The notes beneath the pieces were generated by a model. That model was given only the letters and a program-made list of their open reading frames with translations. It had not been told where the DNA came from and ran no database searches. A program made the translations under genes and the position numbers. Below, one piece after another: positions 1 through 12,526 of a stretch of DNA of 64,000 nucleotides. The first letter of the stretch is position 1. Each line of letters begins with the position of its first letter. The DNA is from Ereboglobus luteus (GTDB lineage Bacteria; Verrucomicrobiota; Verrucomicrobiia; Opitutales; Opitutaceae): positions 1,592,501-1,656,500 of the forward strand of contig NZ_CP023004.1 in the NCBI RefSeq assembly GCF_003096195.1. Direction: 5' to 3'.

Positions 1-170
1 TCACCGGTGTCGAGGGGCTCGGCTTCTCGATTCCCGCCGCCGTCCTCAAAAACTTCCTCCGCAACCGCGACGCCTACGCCTTCGACGCCCGCAACCCCAA
101 CTCCGGCTATCGCTACCTGGAGCCCCCGCGCATCCTCAAGACCAGCGGCACCGCCAACTCTGAACAGTGA
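1..170 (+). CDS. Trypsin-like serine protease, C-terminal end (partial)
   Basis: Only the last ~55 codons are in the window. The frame runs from base 3 to a TGA at 168-170. It contains [19 protein letters not shown] followed by NPNSGYRYL, typical of the end of bacterial trypsin-like (S1C/DegP-type) peptidase domains, where a GxGFAIP-like strand completes the barrel. The catalytic triad lies upstream, outside the window. The next gene starts 23 nt downstream on the same strand, so they may be cotranscribed. The family is assigned from this short tail only. Confidence 0.65.
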   Translation, partial: TGVEGLGFSIPAAVLKNFLRNRDAYAFDARNPNSGYRYLEPPRILKTSGTANSEQ

Positions 171-193
171 GCACCATTCCAAATCCAAACCGC

Positions 194-1951
194 ATGAAAA
201 AAACATCCACCTCCGCCTTCCGCATCGTCCTTCTCGTCGCCTGCGGTTTTGTTCTCTCCGCCTTCCGCGTGACGGCGGTCGCATCCACGCCGCTCATCAA
301 CCTTGTGGGCGAGGACGCGGCCATTGTCATGATCGCGCACGACGCCCCTAAAATAGTGAAATCCTACAAGGACGGTCCGTGGCTCGAAATGTGGAACGAC
401 AATCAAATCAAGCGCTTTCTCGCGCCGCTCCACGCCAAATTGAAAAGCGAGGAATGGGATGAAAAAGTGAAAGCCAAAACCGGCCTCACGATTGAGGAGC
501 TTTTGGGCCTTGTTCAGGGCGACTATCTCATCGCGCTCAAAAGCATGCCCGCAAACATCGACAAGGTTTCCAGTGAAGACATGCCCCTGATCATCGCCGC
601 GGAAATCGGCGACAACAAAGCCAGGGTCGAAAAACTCATTGCCACGCTTGTTTCCGAAAAAAGCGCGTCGCGCACAACAGACTCCGAGGACTACGCGGGC
701 GTCACCATCAACATCATCAAAAACACCGGCAAAGCCGACGGCGCCGAAAACACCGCCTGGGCCATTGTCGACAAGACATTCCTGCTCAGCCCCTCGAAGG
801 CCGCGATCATCTCGACCATCGAGGCCATTAAAAACGGCGGCGCGGAAAACGCCTTCGGCAAATCCGAGCGCTACCTGCGCATGCGGCAGAGAACCGGCGA
901 CGCGCAAGTCATGTATGCGGTGAACTTCCAGGCGATCTACCCCGCGATCAACGATGCCTTTGCTAAAAAGGCGGCCTCCGGCGGTCGCGACGCCGCTTAT
1001 ATTGATTACACAACCCTCGCGTCCGCCCTCGGCTTCAATGCGCTCAAGGATATTTATTTCGGGGCCAATTACGGCACCGACAACGTCACCGCGAGCGGCG
1101 CCATCACTTACACCGAACGCCGCGGCCTCCTGAGCCTGCTCACATTCGGCGACGGCTCCGTGAAAATTCCCGAATACGCCTCCGCCGACTGGCCGACGGT
1201 CAATGTTGTCAACTACAGCATCCCGCAGGCGTTCACCGCGCTCGAGCAACTCCTCGAGGCCATCAACCCCGGCGTCTCGATGATGATTCAGGGCCAGCTC
1301 GAGAGCGCCAAGCAAGGCCTCGGCATCGACATCAAGCGCGACCTCATTGAAACCCTCGGCGAGCAAATCGTGAGCGCCAACATTCTCCCCGCCGGCGTGA
1401 CGGCCAACGACACCGGCTTCAGCGAAAAAATCGGCGTCCTCTATGTGATCTCGCTCAAGGACGCGCGCACATTCCAGAATGCGATCGAAACCCTCAAGCG
1501 CTCCTCCGGCCTTGAGAATCACCCCATGCTCGTCCAGCGCGAATACCTCGGCAACACAATCACCACGATCAACACGGGCGCCAAGCAAGTCAGCTACACA
1601 ATTGCGCGAAACCAGCTCGTCGTCGGAATCGGCTCGCCCACGATTGTTGAGTTCCTTGTGCAAAACCTAGCCAACGGCACCACCGCGCCCCTCGCCGAGC
1701 GAAACGACGTGCGCGAAAACTTCGCCGCCGCGCCCGCCGACACGGTCTCCTTCAGCGTGCAAAACACCGCCTTCACCTTCCGCCTGCTTTGCGACGCCTT
1801 CGCGGCCCTGCCGCAGTTGAGCGAATACGTGGATTCCTCCGCCACACCCAGTGTCGAGTTTTTTGAAAAACATTTCGGTAACAGTTACGGCTGGATGACC
1901 TCCGAATCCGACGGACTCTACTTCACGTCAAAGATGTTTTATAAAAAGTAA
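194..1951 (+). CDS. Exported protein of unknown function, tandem paralogue 1
   Basis: A 585-residue protein. I chose the ATG at 194 because it opens directly onto a signal peptide (MKKTSTSAFR then a hydrophobic stretch to about residue 30); an upstream in-frame GTG at 167 overlaps the previous stop codon and adds nothing recognisable. There is no other membrane segment, so it is probably periplasmic or outer-membrane associated. It resembles the next gene in length and in motif order: near residue 50 AAIVMIAHDAPKIVK corresponds to APVIIMLRDIPEIL there. Both carry a long alpha/beta body with an internal region about a test of gradients of similar Gly/Ala-rich segments. The style recalls DUF3352-type exported proteins, but that is a weak resemblance and I assign no function. 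Confidence 0.8.
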   Translation: MKKTSTSAFRIVLLVACGFVLSAFRVTAVASTPLINLVGEDAAIVMIAHDAPKIVKSYKDGPWLEMWNDNQIKRFLAPLHAKLKSEEWDEKVKAKTGLTIEELLGLVQGDYLIALKSMPANIDKVSSEDMPLIIAAEIGDNKARVEKLIATLVSEKSASRTTDSEDYAGVTINIIKNTGKADGAENTAWAIVDKTFLLSPSKAAIISTIEAIKNGGAENAFGKSERYLRMRQRTGDAQVMYAVNFQAIYPAINDAFAKKAASGGRDAAYIDYTTLASALGFNALKDIYFGANYGTDNVTASGAITYTERRGLLSLLTFGDGSVKIPEYASADWPTVNVVNYSIPQAFTALEQLLEAINPGVSMMIQGQLESAKQGLGIDIKRDLIETLGEQIVSANILPAGVTANDTGFSEKIGVLYVISLKDARTFQNAIETLKRSSGLENHPMLVQREYLGNTITTINTGAKQVSYTIARNQLVVGIGSPTIVEFLVQNLANGTTAPLAERNDVRENFAAAPADTVSFSVQNTAFTFRLLCDAFAALPQLSEYVDSSATPSVEFFEKHFGNSYGWMTSESDGLYFTSKMFYKK

Positions 1952-2019
1952 TCCGCGGCCCAAAAGCACGGCGGCAGCCCGGAGGCGAACGCGCGCCTGA
2001 ATGCCCGAAAATCTTCGAC

Positions 2020-3771
2020 ATGACATCAATAATCCCCAGTTCCCTCCGGTTCGCCCTGTGCGCGCTGGCGTTTGGCGCGGCCGCCTGCCTGGCCTCCGCG
2101 CCGGTCCGCGCCGCCAACCTCGCCGAAGTCCCGGATGAAAACGCGCCGGTCATCATCATGCTGCGCGACATCCCGGAAATCCTCCGCCTCTGGGAAAAAA
2201 CTCCGATCGCCGCCCTGATCAACGATCCCGAACTCAGCCAGTTCAACGACCAAATGAACGCGCTGCGCGGCATCGCACCGCTTCCCCCCGACGCCGGCGG
2301 CATGGATGAAATCACCGCCATTATAAAACAGGTCTCGAAACTCGCGCCCAACGCCATTGTCGCCCTTGCGGACATCAACTTCACATCACCCGAAACACTA
2401 TTGGGATCCCTGATTGTCGCGCTGGATCTCGGGACCGGGGCTCGCGAAACCGAAAAGCAAATTTCCATGATGCTGGCCGAAGGGAAATGGGAACGCCGCG
2501 TCGAGGATTATTTCGGTCTGCCGATCAACATCGAAGTTGTGCCGCAACCTTCCGGCGGCGAAAGCCTCACGATATACTGGGCCGTCCTTGACAGCACTCT
2601 GATCGCCTCCGGCAACCGCGAGCACCTTTGCGCCTCCATCGACCGGGTCAAACGGATCGGCAAAACCATCTCGTTCGCCATGTCGGCGCGGCACAGCCGC
2701 ATGATGGGCACGATTGGCATGGCCCAGATCGCATACGCCGCCAATATCAAGTCGCTTTTCGCCACCGTCAAAAAAGCTGCGAGCGAACAACTCGCTAAGA
2801 ACCCGGAAAGCGCCATGGTCAGCATGGACGCCATCGAATCGGCGCTCGGCATCGACGCATTCGGCGACGCCTTTTTCGGGGTTATTCTCGATAACAATGA
2901 AATGCAAATCGCGGGAGCCTGCACCCACGACAATCCCCACGGTTTGCTGCGGCTGCTCGCGCCCAAAGCCGGTTCGCTTCCCCGTCCGCCCTTCCTTCCC
3001 CAAACTCTTTCCAGCGTCTCCATATCCAACTTCGACGCCGCCGGCACCTTCGCCACGGTAAAGGCATCCGTCCAGCAAATCGCCCCTTTTGTCGGCGCGC
3101 TGATTGATGCGCAAATCAACAACCTCAATCAAAACATGGGCGTTAATCTGGAAAACGATTTGCTGGTCAACATCGACGGCTGCATGATCACGGGCATGTT
3201 TCCGCCCGCGAAAAACAGCAAGGAAACCAGCATGTTCCTCGCCTTTCCATTGAAAAAGCCGGAAGCCTTCACCGCCGCCCTCGGAAAACTTATCGCGGCC
3301 GGCGGCCTCCCTGAAAAAACGCGCCAGCTCGGCGATATCACCATTCGCAGTGTATCCAACGGGACCAACTATCCCGGCTCGAGGTTCGAGTATGCGATTG
3401 TCCGCAACTATTTTTTGGCGGCCGGCGGCACGGGCGGCATCGATCAAGCCGTGCGTTGCTGGGCCGGTCAAAGCGCATCGGTTTGGACGGATCCCCGGTT
3501 CGTTGAAATGGCGGACACCATGCCCGGAAATCTCTGCGGCATTTCCCGTTATTCCCTGCGCGACATGGCCCGCCTTTGGTTTGTCCCCGCGGGCACCGCC
3601 GTGCAGCGCGCGGCCATCGAAACCCGGCCCGCCGACGCCGGGCGCGCAAACACACCGGCCCCCCGCCTGCCAAGTCCTTCCTTTGACTCCCTGAAAGACT
3701 ACCAAGTTTACAACTATTTCTATCGCAAAAACGACGGCACCTACTTCAGGACAAAAATCACACGCAATTAA
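2020..3771 (+). CDS. Exported protein of unknown function, tandem paralogue 2
   Basis: A 583-residue protein starting at an ATG that leads into a signal peptide (hydrophobic core ALCALAFGAAACLAS, likely cleavage after APVRA near residue 31). It is a diverged paralogue of the gene just upstream (68-nt gap): similar length, similar placement of the IIMLRDIPE-type segment after the signal peptide, and both end in a Tyr/Phe-rich tail (NYFYRKNDGTYFRTKI here, GLYFTSKMFYKK there). The stop codon is one base before the next start codon, so it is very probably cotranscribed with the FG-GAP gene. No catalytic motif is visible; function unknown. Confidence 0.8.
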   Translation: MTSIIPSSLRFALCALAFGAAACLASAPVRAANLAEVPDENAPVIIMLRDIPEILRLWEKTPIAALINDPELSQFNDQMNALRGIAPLPPDAGGMDEITAIIKQVSKLAPNAIVALADINFTSPETLLGSLIVALDLGTGARETEKQISMMLAEGKWERRVEDYFGLPINIEVVPQPSGGESLTIYWAVLDSTLIASGNREHLCASIDRVKRIGKTISFAMSARHSRMMGTIGMAQIAYAANIKSLFATVKKAASEQLAKNPESAMVSMDAIESALGIDAFGDAFFGVILDNNEMQIAGACTHDNPHGLLRLLAPKAGSLPRPPFLPQTLSSVSISNFDAAGTFATVKASVQQIAPFVGALIDAQINNLNQNMGVNLENDLLVNIDGCMITGMFPPAKNSKETSMFLAFPLKKPEAFTAALGKLIAAGGLPEKTRQLGDITIRSVSNGTNYPGSRFEYAIVRNYFLAAGGTGGIDQAVRCWAGQSASVWTDPRFVEMADTMPGNLCGISRYSLRDMARLWFVPAGTAVQRAAIETRPADAGRANTPAPRLPSPSFDSLKDYQVYNYFYRKNDGTYFRTKITRN

Positions 3772-3772
3772 A

Positions 3773-6229
3773 ATGATCCCGCGCCTCCGCATCACACTTC
3801 TCCTCTTTTCACTTGTAGCCCTTCACTCCCCATCATTCGCGAACGGCGCGTCCGCGCCGCTCGCGCTCACCGGGCCCGAGGTTGTGAAACTCGACTGGGG
3901 CACGCGCTCGCTTCAAGTCGCCGACCTCAACGGCGACGGCCTGCCCGACATCGCCGTCGCGAACAATGACCGCTCCACCATCGAACTCCTTTACCAGCTC
4001 AAGCCCGGCGAGCCGCCTCCCCGCGTTCCCGCCTCGCTCAGTCCCAATCGCTGGGAGCCCGTTGTCGAGGACGCCCGCTTCCGCAAGGCCACCATCACCA
4101 CCGGTGTCGTCATGTTCGACCTCTGCGCCGGCGACCTCAACGGCGACAAGCTTCCCGACCTCGTTTACACCGGCTCGCCCCAGGCGCTCACGCTCCGCCT
4201 CCAGCAAACCGATGGCTCGTGGGTTGAGAAAAAAATCCCCGAGGCTCCCGCGCCCAACCAGCTTGTTGGCTCGCTCAAAATCGCCGACCTCGACGGCGAC
4301 GGCCGCGCCGATCTCGCCATGCTCGGCAAAAACGAACTCGCCGTTTTTTATCAAACGGATGGCGGCATCCTCGCCGCGCCCGAGCGCTACACGCTTCCCG
4401 ACAACAACTGCTACGGCCTCGAAATTTGCGATGTCGATGGCGACGGGCTTGCGGACCTTGTTTACCTCTGCAACGGCGCGCGCCAGACAGTTCGCGTCCG
4501 CCTTCAAACTCCGTCTCGCCAGTTCGGCCCCGAGCTTTCCTACGAGATCAAACACTCCCGCTGCACGCTGCAAATCCTGCAACAAGCCGACGCCAAAACC
4601 GGCCGCCACGCCATCTTTGCCTTTGCGCAAGACGGCACCGGCCAGCTGGAGGAATTCACCCTCAAGCCCGGCGATGCCTCTTCCGGGAGCGTCGGGTTCC
4701 AGCCTGGCACCACGCCGCTTCCTTCCATCAACCCCCGCATCTTCAGCCCCCGTCCCGGTGCAAAAACCCCCGCCGCCTACGCCATCGGCAATTTCACCGC
4801 CGAGCCCAAGCCCCGCTCCTCGCTTCCCTCAAAATCAGCCTCGCGTTTTCCCGGTCCCGACATCGTCGTTTCCGATCCCGATGCCGCGCAAATTTATCTC
4901 TATGCGCGCCAACCCGACGGCGGTTTCACCACGGCAAAAAAATCACCCGTGTTTTCCGACGCGCGCGCCCTTGCCGCGGGCGATTGGTATGACGAAGGCC
5001 GCGACGTGCTCTTCATCGGCAGTCCCAAGGAACAGGCCGTCGGCGTTTCCCGCTACATTGACGGGCGCTTCGAGTATCCCAAGCCGCTTCCCGTCACCGG
5101 GCGCCCCCTCGACGTTGCTTACGGTGATTTCGACGGCCTTGGGCAAAAACTTCTGGCCGTTCTTCTTGAACACAAAGGCAAGCGTTCCATCGAACTCTGG
5201 TCGCGCGACGGCGACACAGCCAAACTCGAGCACACCATCCCGATCACCAACCTCAAGACCGACCCGCGCGCGCTCCGCCTCCTCGACGCCAACCAGGACG
5301 GCAAGCTCGACATCGCCGTATTCACTCCGCTCGACGCCATGCGCCTCTACGTGCAGGGAGACGGTCTCGAATTCACCGAGGCCAGCGCCGACTCCGGGTT
5401 CCGCCGCAGCCTTGTGGACAAACTCGAATCCTCCGCGCTCACTCTTGGCGATATCGACGGCGACGGCAAACACGAGCTAGTCACCGCTCATTCCGGGTTT
5501 GCCCGCGCACTCCGGCTCGACGCCTCCGGCGGCCTTCAAGTCATCGAGCAATTCAATGCCCGCGATCCCAACACCGAGGTCGCCGCAGTCCTTGCCATTC
5601 CCGACTCGCCCTCGCCTGTCACCGCCTCCGACTGGCAAAAACCCGGCCTTGGCGCGACGGTGTCCCAATCCAAAACCCAGGGGTCAAAATCCAGGATCAC
5701 AGTGGTTCTCTACGATCGCAAATCCGAGCAATTTCAAATCCTGCGCTCCGACGAAAGCGGGTTGTATCAAATAGTGGATACGGTCCCCGCCGGAAAAATC
5801 GAGGTCACGGGAGCCGAGGTTCTTCCCGCCACCAACGAGGCGTTTATTTTCGGACGCGACCGTTTCTGGTGGCTTCCGCTGGGACGGCGCGACCTTGCCG
5901 TCGCGACACTTTCCACGCACACCACCGACCTCCCCAATATCAGTTATGCCGACGTCATCGCCGGCGACCTTGTTGGCGACGGCCGGCCCGAAATCATTTG
6001 CGTCGATCCCGCGAAAAACCTTCTCGAAATCCTGCGTCGCAACGACGACGGCATGCGCTGGGATAGCATCATGCACTTCAAGGTTTTCGAAATCGACCAG
6101 CACTACCAGGGCCGACGCGGCACACAGCTCGAGCCGCGCGAAACCGTGATTGCCGACATCACCGGCAACGGAAAAAAATCAATTATCCTCGTCGTTCACG
6201 ACCGCGTGCTCATCTATCCGCAAGAGTGA
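3773..6229 (+). CDS. FG-GAP/VCBS repeat exported protein
   Basis: An 818-residue protein with an N-terminal signal peptide (about residues 1-23). It has at least seven D-x-[DN]-x-D-G-type calcium-binding loops: DLNGDGLPD (~52), DLNGDKLPD (~121), DLDGDGRAD (~172), DVDGDGLAD (~220), DANQDGKLD (~504), DIDGDGKHE (~560) and GDGRPE (~735). These are hallmarks of FG-GAP/VCBS repeats, which fold as beta-propellers in extracellular or periplasmic proteins, often for binding. There is no enzymatic domain, anchor or sorting signal. The start codon lies one base after the upstream stop, so it forms a unit with the two paralogous exported proteins and perhaps the protease fragment. The ligand is unknown. 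Confidence 0.88.
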   Translation: MIPRLRITLLLFSLVALHSPSFANGASAPLALTGPEVVKLDWGTRSLQVADLNGDGLPDIAVANNDRSTIELLYQLKPGEPPPRVPASLSPNRWEPVVEDARFRKATITTGVVMFDLCAGDLNGDKLPDLVYTGSPQALTLRLQQTDGSWVEKKIPEAPAPNQLVGSLKIADLDGDGRADLAMLGKNELAVFYQTDGGILAAPERYTLPDNNCYGLEICDVDGDGLADLVYLCNGARQTVRVRLQTPSRQFGPELSYEIKHSRCTLQILQQADAKTGRHAIFAFAQDGTGQLEEFTLKPGDASSGSVGFQPGTTPLPSINPRIFSPRPGAKTPAAYAIGNFTAEPKPRSSLPSKSASRFPGPDIVVSDPDAAQIYLYARQPDGGFTTAKKSPVFSDARALAAGDWYDEGRDVLFIGSPKEQAVGVSRYIDGRFEYPKPLPVTGRPLDVAYGDFDGLGQKLLAVLLEHKGKRSIELWSRDGDTAKLEHTIPITNLKTDPRALRLLDANQDGKLDIAVFTPLDAMRLYVQGDGLEFTEASADSGFRRSLVDKLESSALTLGDIDGDGKHELVTAHSGFARALRLDASGGLQVIEQFNARDPNTEVAAVLAIPDSPSPVTASDWQKPGLGATVSQSKTQGSKSRITVVLYDRKSEQFQILRSDESGLYQIVDTVPAGKIEVTGAEVLPATNEAFIFGRDRFWWLPLGRRDLAVATLSTHTTDLPNISYADVIAGDLVGDGRPEIICVDPAKNLLEILRRNDDGMRWDSIMHFKVFEIDQHYQGRRGTQLEPRETVIADITGNGKKSIILVVHDRVLIYPQE

Positions 6230-6325
6230 TCTCATGCCATTTCGAGCGTTAGCGACAGTCTGCCAGCCACCCTGCCGTTGATGGCGCCCAAAGAATAAAT
6301 CTCCTTCTCGAATGGGCTCACAAAA

Positions 6326-6363
6326 CGCCGGCGCCTGTTTCCCGCCGGCGAATTACGCCGGCG
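6326..6363. repeat. Triple CGCCGGCG palindromic repeat
   Basis: Three copies of the self-complementary octamer CGCCGGCG lie at 6326-6333, 6343-6350 and 6356-6363, in the convergent gap between the FG-GAP gene and rnr. Any two copies can pair. No T-run follows on the plus strand, so I do not call it a terminator. Confidence 0.6.
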
Positions 6364-6364
6364 G

Positions 6365-6412
6365 AAAATCTTTTAACCGGGCGTGTCGGAGCATGCTCCG
6401 ATCAGCGCCCGG
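6365..6412 (-). terminator. Strong hairpin, probable rnr terminator
   Basis: CCGGGCG (6377-6383) pairs with CGCCCGG (6406-6412), enclosing a perfect 16-nt palindrome at 6386-6401. Read on the minus strand the hairpin is followed by a moderately T-rich stretch (TTAAAAGATTTT), and it sits just beyond the rnr stop. The T-run is imperfect. Confidence 0.55.
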
Positions 6413-6418
6413 GGGTTC

Positions 6419-8677
6419 TCATACCATCGCGAAATCCATCTGGCGTTTGAAGCGGTCCACTTTTTTCACAACGACGGTGATGTGTTCGCCAACCTTGAGG
6501 TATTTCTTGGTTTTGCGCCCGACGAAAGCCGTGTTGCTCGCGTTCGGGAAATAAACGTCACCCGCAAAACTGTCCTTGTTGATGAAGCCGAAGCTCATCG
6601 ACTCGGTCAGCTCGATGAAGAGACCCGCGCCGCGCACGTCGGTGATGACCGCGTCAAACTTGGTTTTCTTTTTCTTGGAGAGTTCGCGCTCGAAAAATTC
6701 GAGTGTCTTGATCTTCACGCTCTCACGCTCGGCCTCGGCGCTGTTGGTTTCGGTGAGGCTGAGGTGCTCGCCGAGCGAGGCCATGCTGCCGGCGCTGTAG
6801 CCGAATTTGTAATCGGCGGGAACGGGATGCCCGGCGTGCTTGATGAGGTAATACGCGAGCACGCGGTGCACGACGAGGTCGGAGTAGCGGCGGATGGGCG
6901 AGGTGAAGTGTGTGTAGTCCTTTTTCGCGAGCCCGTAATGGCCGTCGGGTGTGGCGCGGTAGCAGGCTTTTTTCAGGCTGCGCAAGAGCTGGCTGCGGAG
7001 CACGTAGCCCTGCGGGTGTTTCTCGAGGGCGGCGAGCACCTTGACGATTTCCTTGCGCTGCGTGAGGTCGCCGGCCTCGACGCCGGCGGTGGCGAGAACC
7101 TTTTGGTATTCGATGAGTTTGTCCTCGTCGGGTTCGTCGTGCACGCGGTAGAGCGAAACGAGCTTGTGCGCGCGCGTGAGGCGCGCGACGGCTTCGTTGG
7201 CGGCGAGCATGAACTCCTCGATGAGCTGGTGGCTTTCGTCGTTCTCGATGCGCTCGAGCCGGTCGGCGTAGCCCTTTTCATCAACGAAGATTTTTGTTTC
7301 GGGCATGTCGAGGTCGAGCGAGCCGTGCGCCATGCGTTCGCGGCGGAGCTTGGCGGCGATTTTCCAGAGGCTGCGCAACCAGTGCTGCAAGTCCACGAGT
7401 TCGAGGTCGGTCAGTTCCTTGAGCGCGCGTCCGGTCGAGCCGGTCTGGTGCGCGGGCGGAACGGGGAGCGCGCGGATTTTCGCAATGCTGTTTTCAAACA
7501 TGAACGCGTAGGCCTGTTTGTAGGTGAGGCGCTTGCGCGAGCGGATGACTGTGCTGGCAAAGGTTGTGTTGGTGATGCGGAGTTTTTTGTCGAAGGTGAG
7601 AAAGACCGCCTTGCAGAGGCGGTCCTGCCCCTCGACGAGCGAGCAAAGTCCGTTGGAGAGTTTTTGCGGCAGCATCGGGATGACGGTGCCGACGAGGTAG
7701 GTGGAGTTGCCGCGTTTCCGCGCCTCGCGATCGAGCGAGGTGCCGGGGCGCACGTAGTTGGAAACGTCGGCGATGTGAATGCCGACGCGCGTCTCGTCGT
7801 TGTCGAGCGTCTCGATGGAGAGGGCGTCGTCGAAATCCTTCGCGTCGTCGGGGTCGATGGTGAACGTCGGCGTGTCGCGGTAGTCGAGCCGCCCGGGAAG
7901 TTGCGTCGCGGCGACCTCGGAAGGAAGCGCGGCGACTTCGCGCTCGACGTCGGCGGGAAACTTCGGGTCGAGATTATGTTTTATGAGAATGCCCGCGAGC
8001 TCCGCGCCCGGCTCGAAGGTTTTGCCGAGGCATTGCGTGATTTTGCCCTCGAGCGGTTTGTGGCGCGCGGTCCATTCGGCGAGTGCGACGACGACTTTGT
8101 CACCCGGTCCGGGCACGGGTTTGATGCCGCTCGCGGCGGGATCGCCGACGGCGATGTCCTGCACGAAGCGCGGATCGTCCACGTTGACATAGAATTTGTT
8201 GCGGATGCGCGTGAGGTTGCCGACGACGGTGTTGCTCTCGCGCTCGGCGACGCTGACGACGCGCCCGGTGGGCTCGGGCGGACGGCCGTTGCGCGCGCGC
8301 GACATTTGCGGCGAGATTTTCACGAGCACCTTGTCGCCGTGGAGCGCGACGCCGGTGTCCTCGGGCGCGATTTGGATGGCGGGTTCGTCGATGGCGTTTG
8401 CGCCGGCGCGTCCGGGCAGCGGGTCGAGAATGACAAATGCCGAGCCGCCCTGCCGGAACATGATTTTGCCCGTGCGCGTGTCGTCCTCGCCCGCGAGCGC
8501 GAGCCGGTCGCCCTGCACGTGAACGATGCTGCCCTTGGAGAGGAGCTGGCGGATTTCAAATTTGAGCGAGTTGCGCTCCTTTTTATTGAGCGCGAGCGAG
8601 TGCCCGAGCGCCTTGATGTCCTGCGGCCTGTAATGGCGCTGGCGCAGATGTGCGAGTATGCGGTCGCGAAGTTTCAT
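6419..8677 (-). CDS. rnr: Ribonuclease R
   Basis: A 752-residue 3'-to-5' exoribonuclease of the RNB (RNase II/R) family, which degrades structured RNA and takes part in rRNA and mRNA turnover in the cytoplasm. Visible parts: an N-terminal basic helical domain (~1-55), cold-shock/OB domains (~60-230), and the RNB catalytic core containing DPDDAKDFDDAL near residue 273-286, whose Asp residues bind the catalytic metals. SPIRRYSDLVVHR appears further on, and a C-terminal S1 domain carries DVRGAGLFIELTES. There is only a short C-terminal extension after S1. The length fits the family. It stands alone on the minus strand, facing the FG-GAP gene, with a hairpin just past its stop codon. Confidence 0.96.
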   Translation of the reverse strand: MKLRDRILAHLRQRHYRPQDIKALGHSLALNKKERNSLKFEIRQLLSKGSIVHVQGDRLALAGEDDTRTGKIMFRQGGSAFVILDPLPGRAGANAIDEPAIQIAPEDTGVALHGDKVLVKISPQMSRARNGRPPEPTGRVVSVAERESNTVVGNLTRIRNKFYVNVDDPRFVQDIAVGDPAASGIKPVPGPGDKVVVALAEWTARHKPLEGKITQCLGKTFEPGAELAGILIKHNLDPKFPADVEREVAALPSEVAATQLPGRLDYRDTPTFTIDPDDAKDFDDALSIETLDNDETRVGIHIADVSNYVRPGTSLDREARKRGNSTYLVGTVIPMLPQKLSNGLCSLVEGQDRLCKAVFLTFDKKLRITNTTFASTVIRSRKRLTYKQAYAFMFENSIAKIRALPVPPAHQTGSTGRALKELTDLELVDLQHWLRSLWKIAAKLRRERMAHGSLDLDMPETKIFVDEKGYADRLERIENDESHQLIEEFMLAANEAVARLTRAHKLVSLYRVHDEPDEDKLIEYQKVLATAGVEAGDLTQRKEIVKVLAALEKHPQGYVLRSQLLRSLKKACYRATPDGHYGLAKKDYTHFTSPIRRYSDLVVHRVLAYYLIKHAGHPVPADYKFGYSAGSMASLGEHLSLTETNSAEAERESVKIKTLEFFERELSKKKKTKFDAVITDVRGAGLFIELTESMSFGFINKDSFAGDVYFPNASNTAFVGRKTKKYLKVGEHITVVVKKVDRFKRQMDFAMV

Positions 8678-8965
8678 ATGAATGCGTAATGTGGATTGTC
8701 AGGCTACTTCGTAAACGGAGTGCGGGATGAAGGGGATGCGAATGATTCAATTGCTTGTTGGCGTTTTTTCCCGGGCCAACACTCCCGAATGGATGGAAAA
8801 GGATTGGCGCTGGTAACAAGGAATCAGCTCTCATGCGTTGTCACCATGAAAATCTTTCCGGCCCGCCGCGAAAAGGCGCGGCTTGCGAACTGCTAGCGGG
8901 CATCGCGCAAACATTCATGCTGGCAAAAACGGCCGCAATCCTGCTACTGCTTTTTTTCATCTGCT

Positions 8966-9051
8966 GCCCGAGTGGCGGAATGGTAGACGCTGGGGACTTA
9001 AAATCCCTTGTCTGAAAAGACGTGCGGGTTCGAGTCCCGCCTCGGGCACCA
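8966..9051 (+). tRNA. tRNA-Leu (anticodon TAA)
   Basis: GCCCGAG at the 5' end pairs with CTCGGGC at 9041-9047, followed by A and an encoded CCA. The anticodon stem-loop reads GGGACT-TAA-AATCCC. A long variable arm (CCTTGTCTGAAAAGACG region) marks it as a class II tRNA. The T arm contains GGTTCGAGTCC. It sits between the divergent or unlinked genes rnr and lacZ, with its own promoter presumably in 8680-8960. Confidence 0.97.
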
Positions 9052-9084
9052 GTTGTGAAATAAGTGTTGTTTCGCGCGGGCGCG

Positions 9085-12368
<3,284 letters not shown>

Positions 12369-12461
12369 GGGTAAAATGACGGAGCGATTGTCTTTCGGCG
12401 ATTGTTGCAAGGTGGGTTGGGCGGACTGCAAATATGACGATGCCATTGCATGATGCGCCTG

Positions 12462-12479
12462 AATGTTTGTCACAACATT
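12462..12479. promoter_or_regulatory. Inverted repeat between lacZ-like gene and regulator
   Basis: AATGTT (12462-12467) and AACATT (12474-12479) flank a 6-nt spacer. A second pair, CATGGT/ACCATG, lies at 12484-12506. Both sit in the ~155-nt gap between the divergent beta-galactosidase and regulator genes, where the regulator would be expected to bind. Candidate operator only. Confidence 0.35.
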
Positions 12480-12526
12480 TCTTCATGGTTTGGTGATGTG
12501 ACCATGCGCGCGCCCGTCCCGCATTG

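Noticed and set aside
113-1663. Long minus-strand open frame (516 codons) antisense to the first paralogue
   Set aside because: Low-complexity mirror frame typical of high-GC DNA; the plus-strand protein has a clear signal peptide and a paralogue next to it.
6383-8689. Plus-strand 768-codon open frame antisense to rnr
   Set aside because: The minus strand encodes RNase R with all catalytic motifs; the antisense frame is composition-driven.
8755-9015. Small plus-strand frame before and into tRNA-Leu
   Set aside because: It overlaps the tRNA and has no ribosome-binding site or recognisable protein features.
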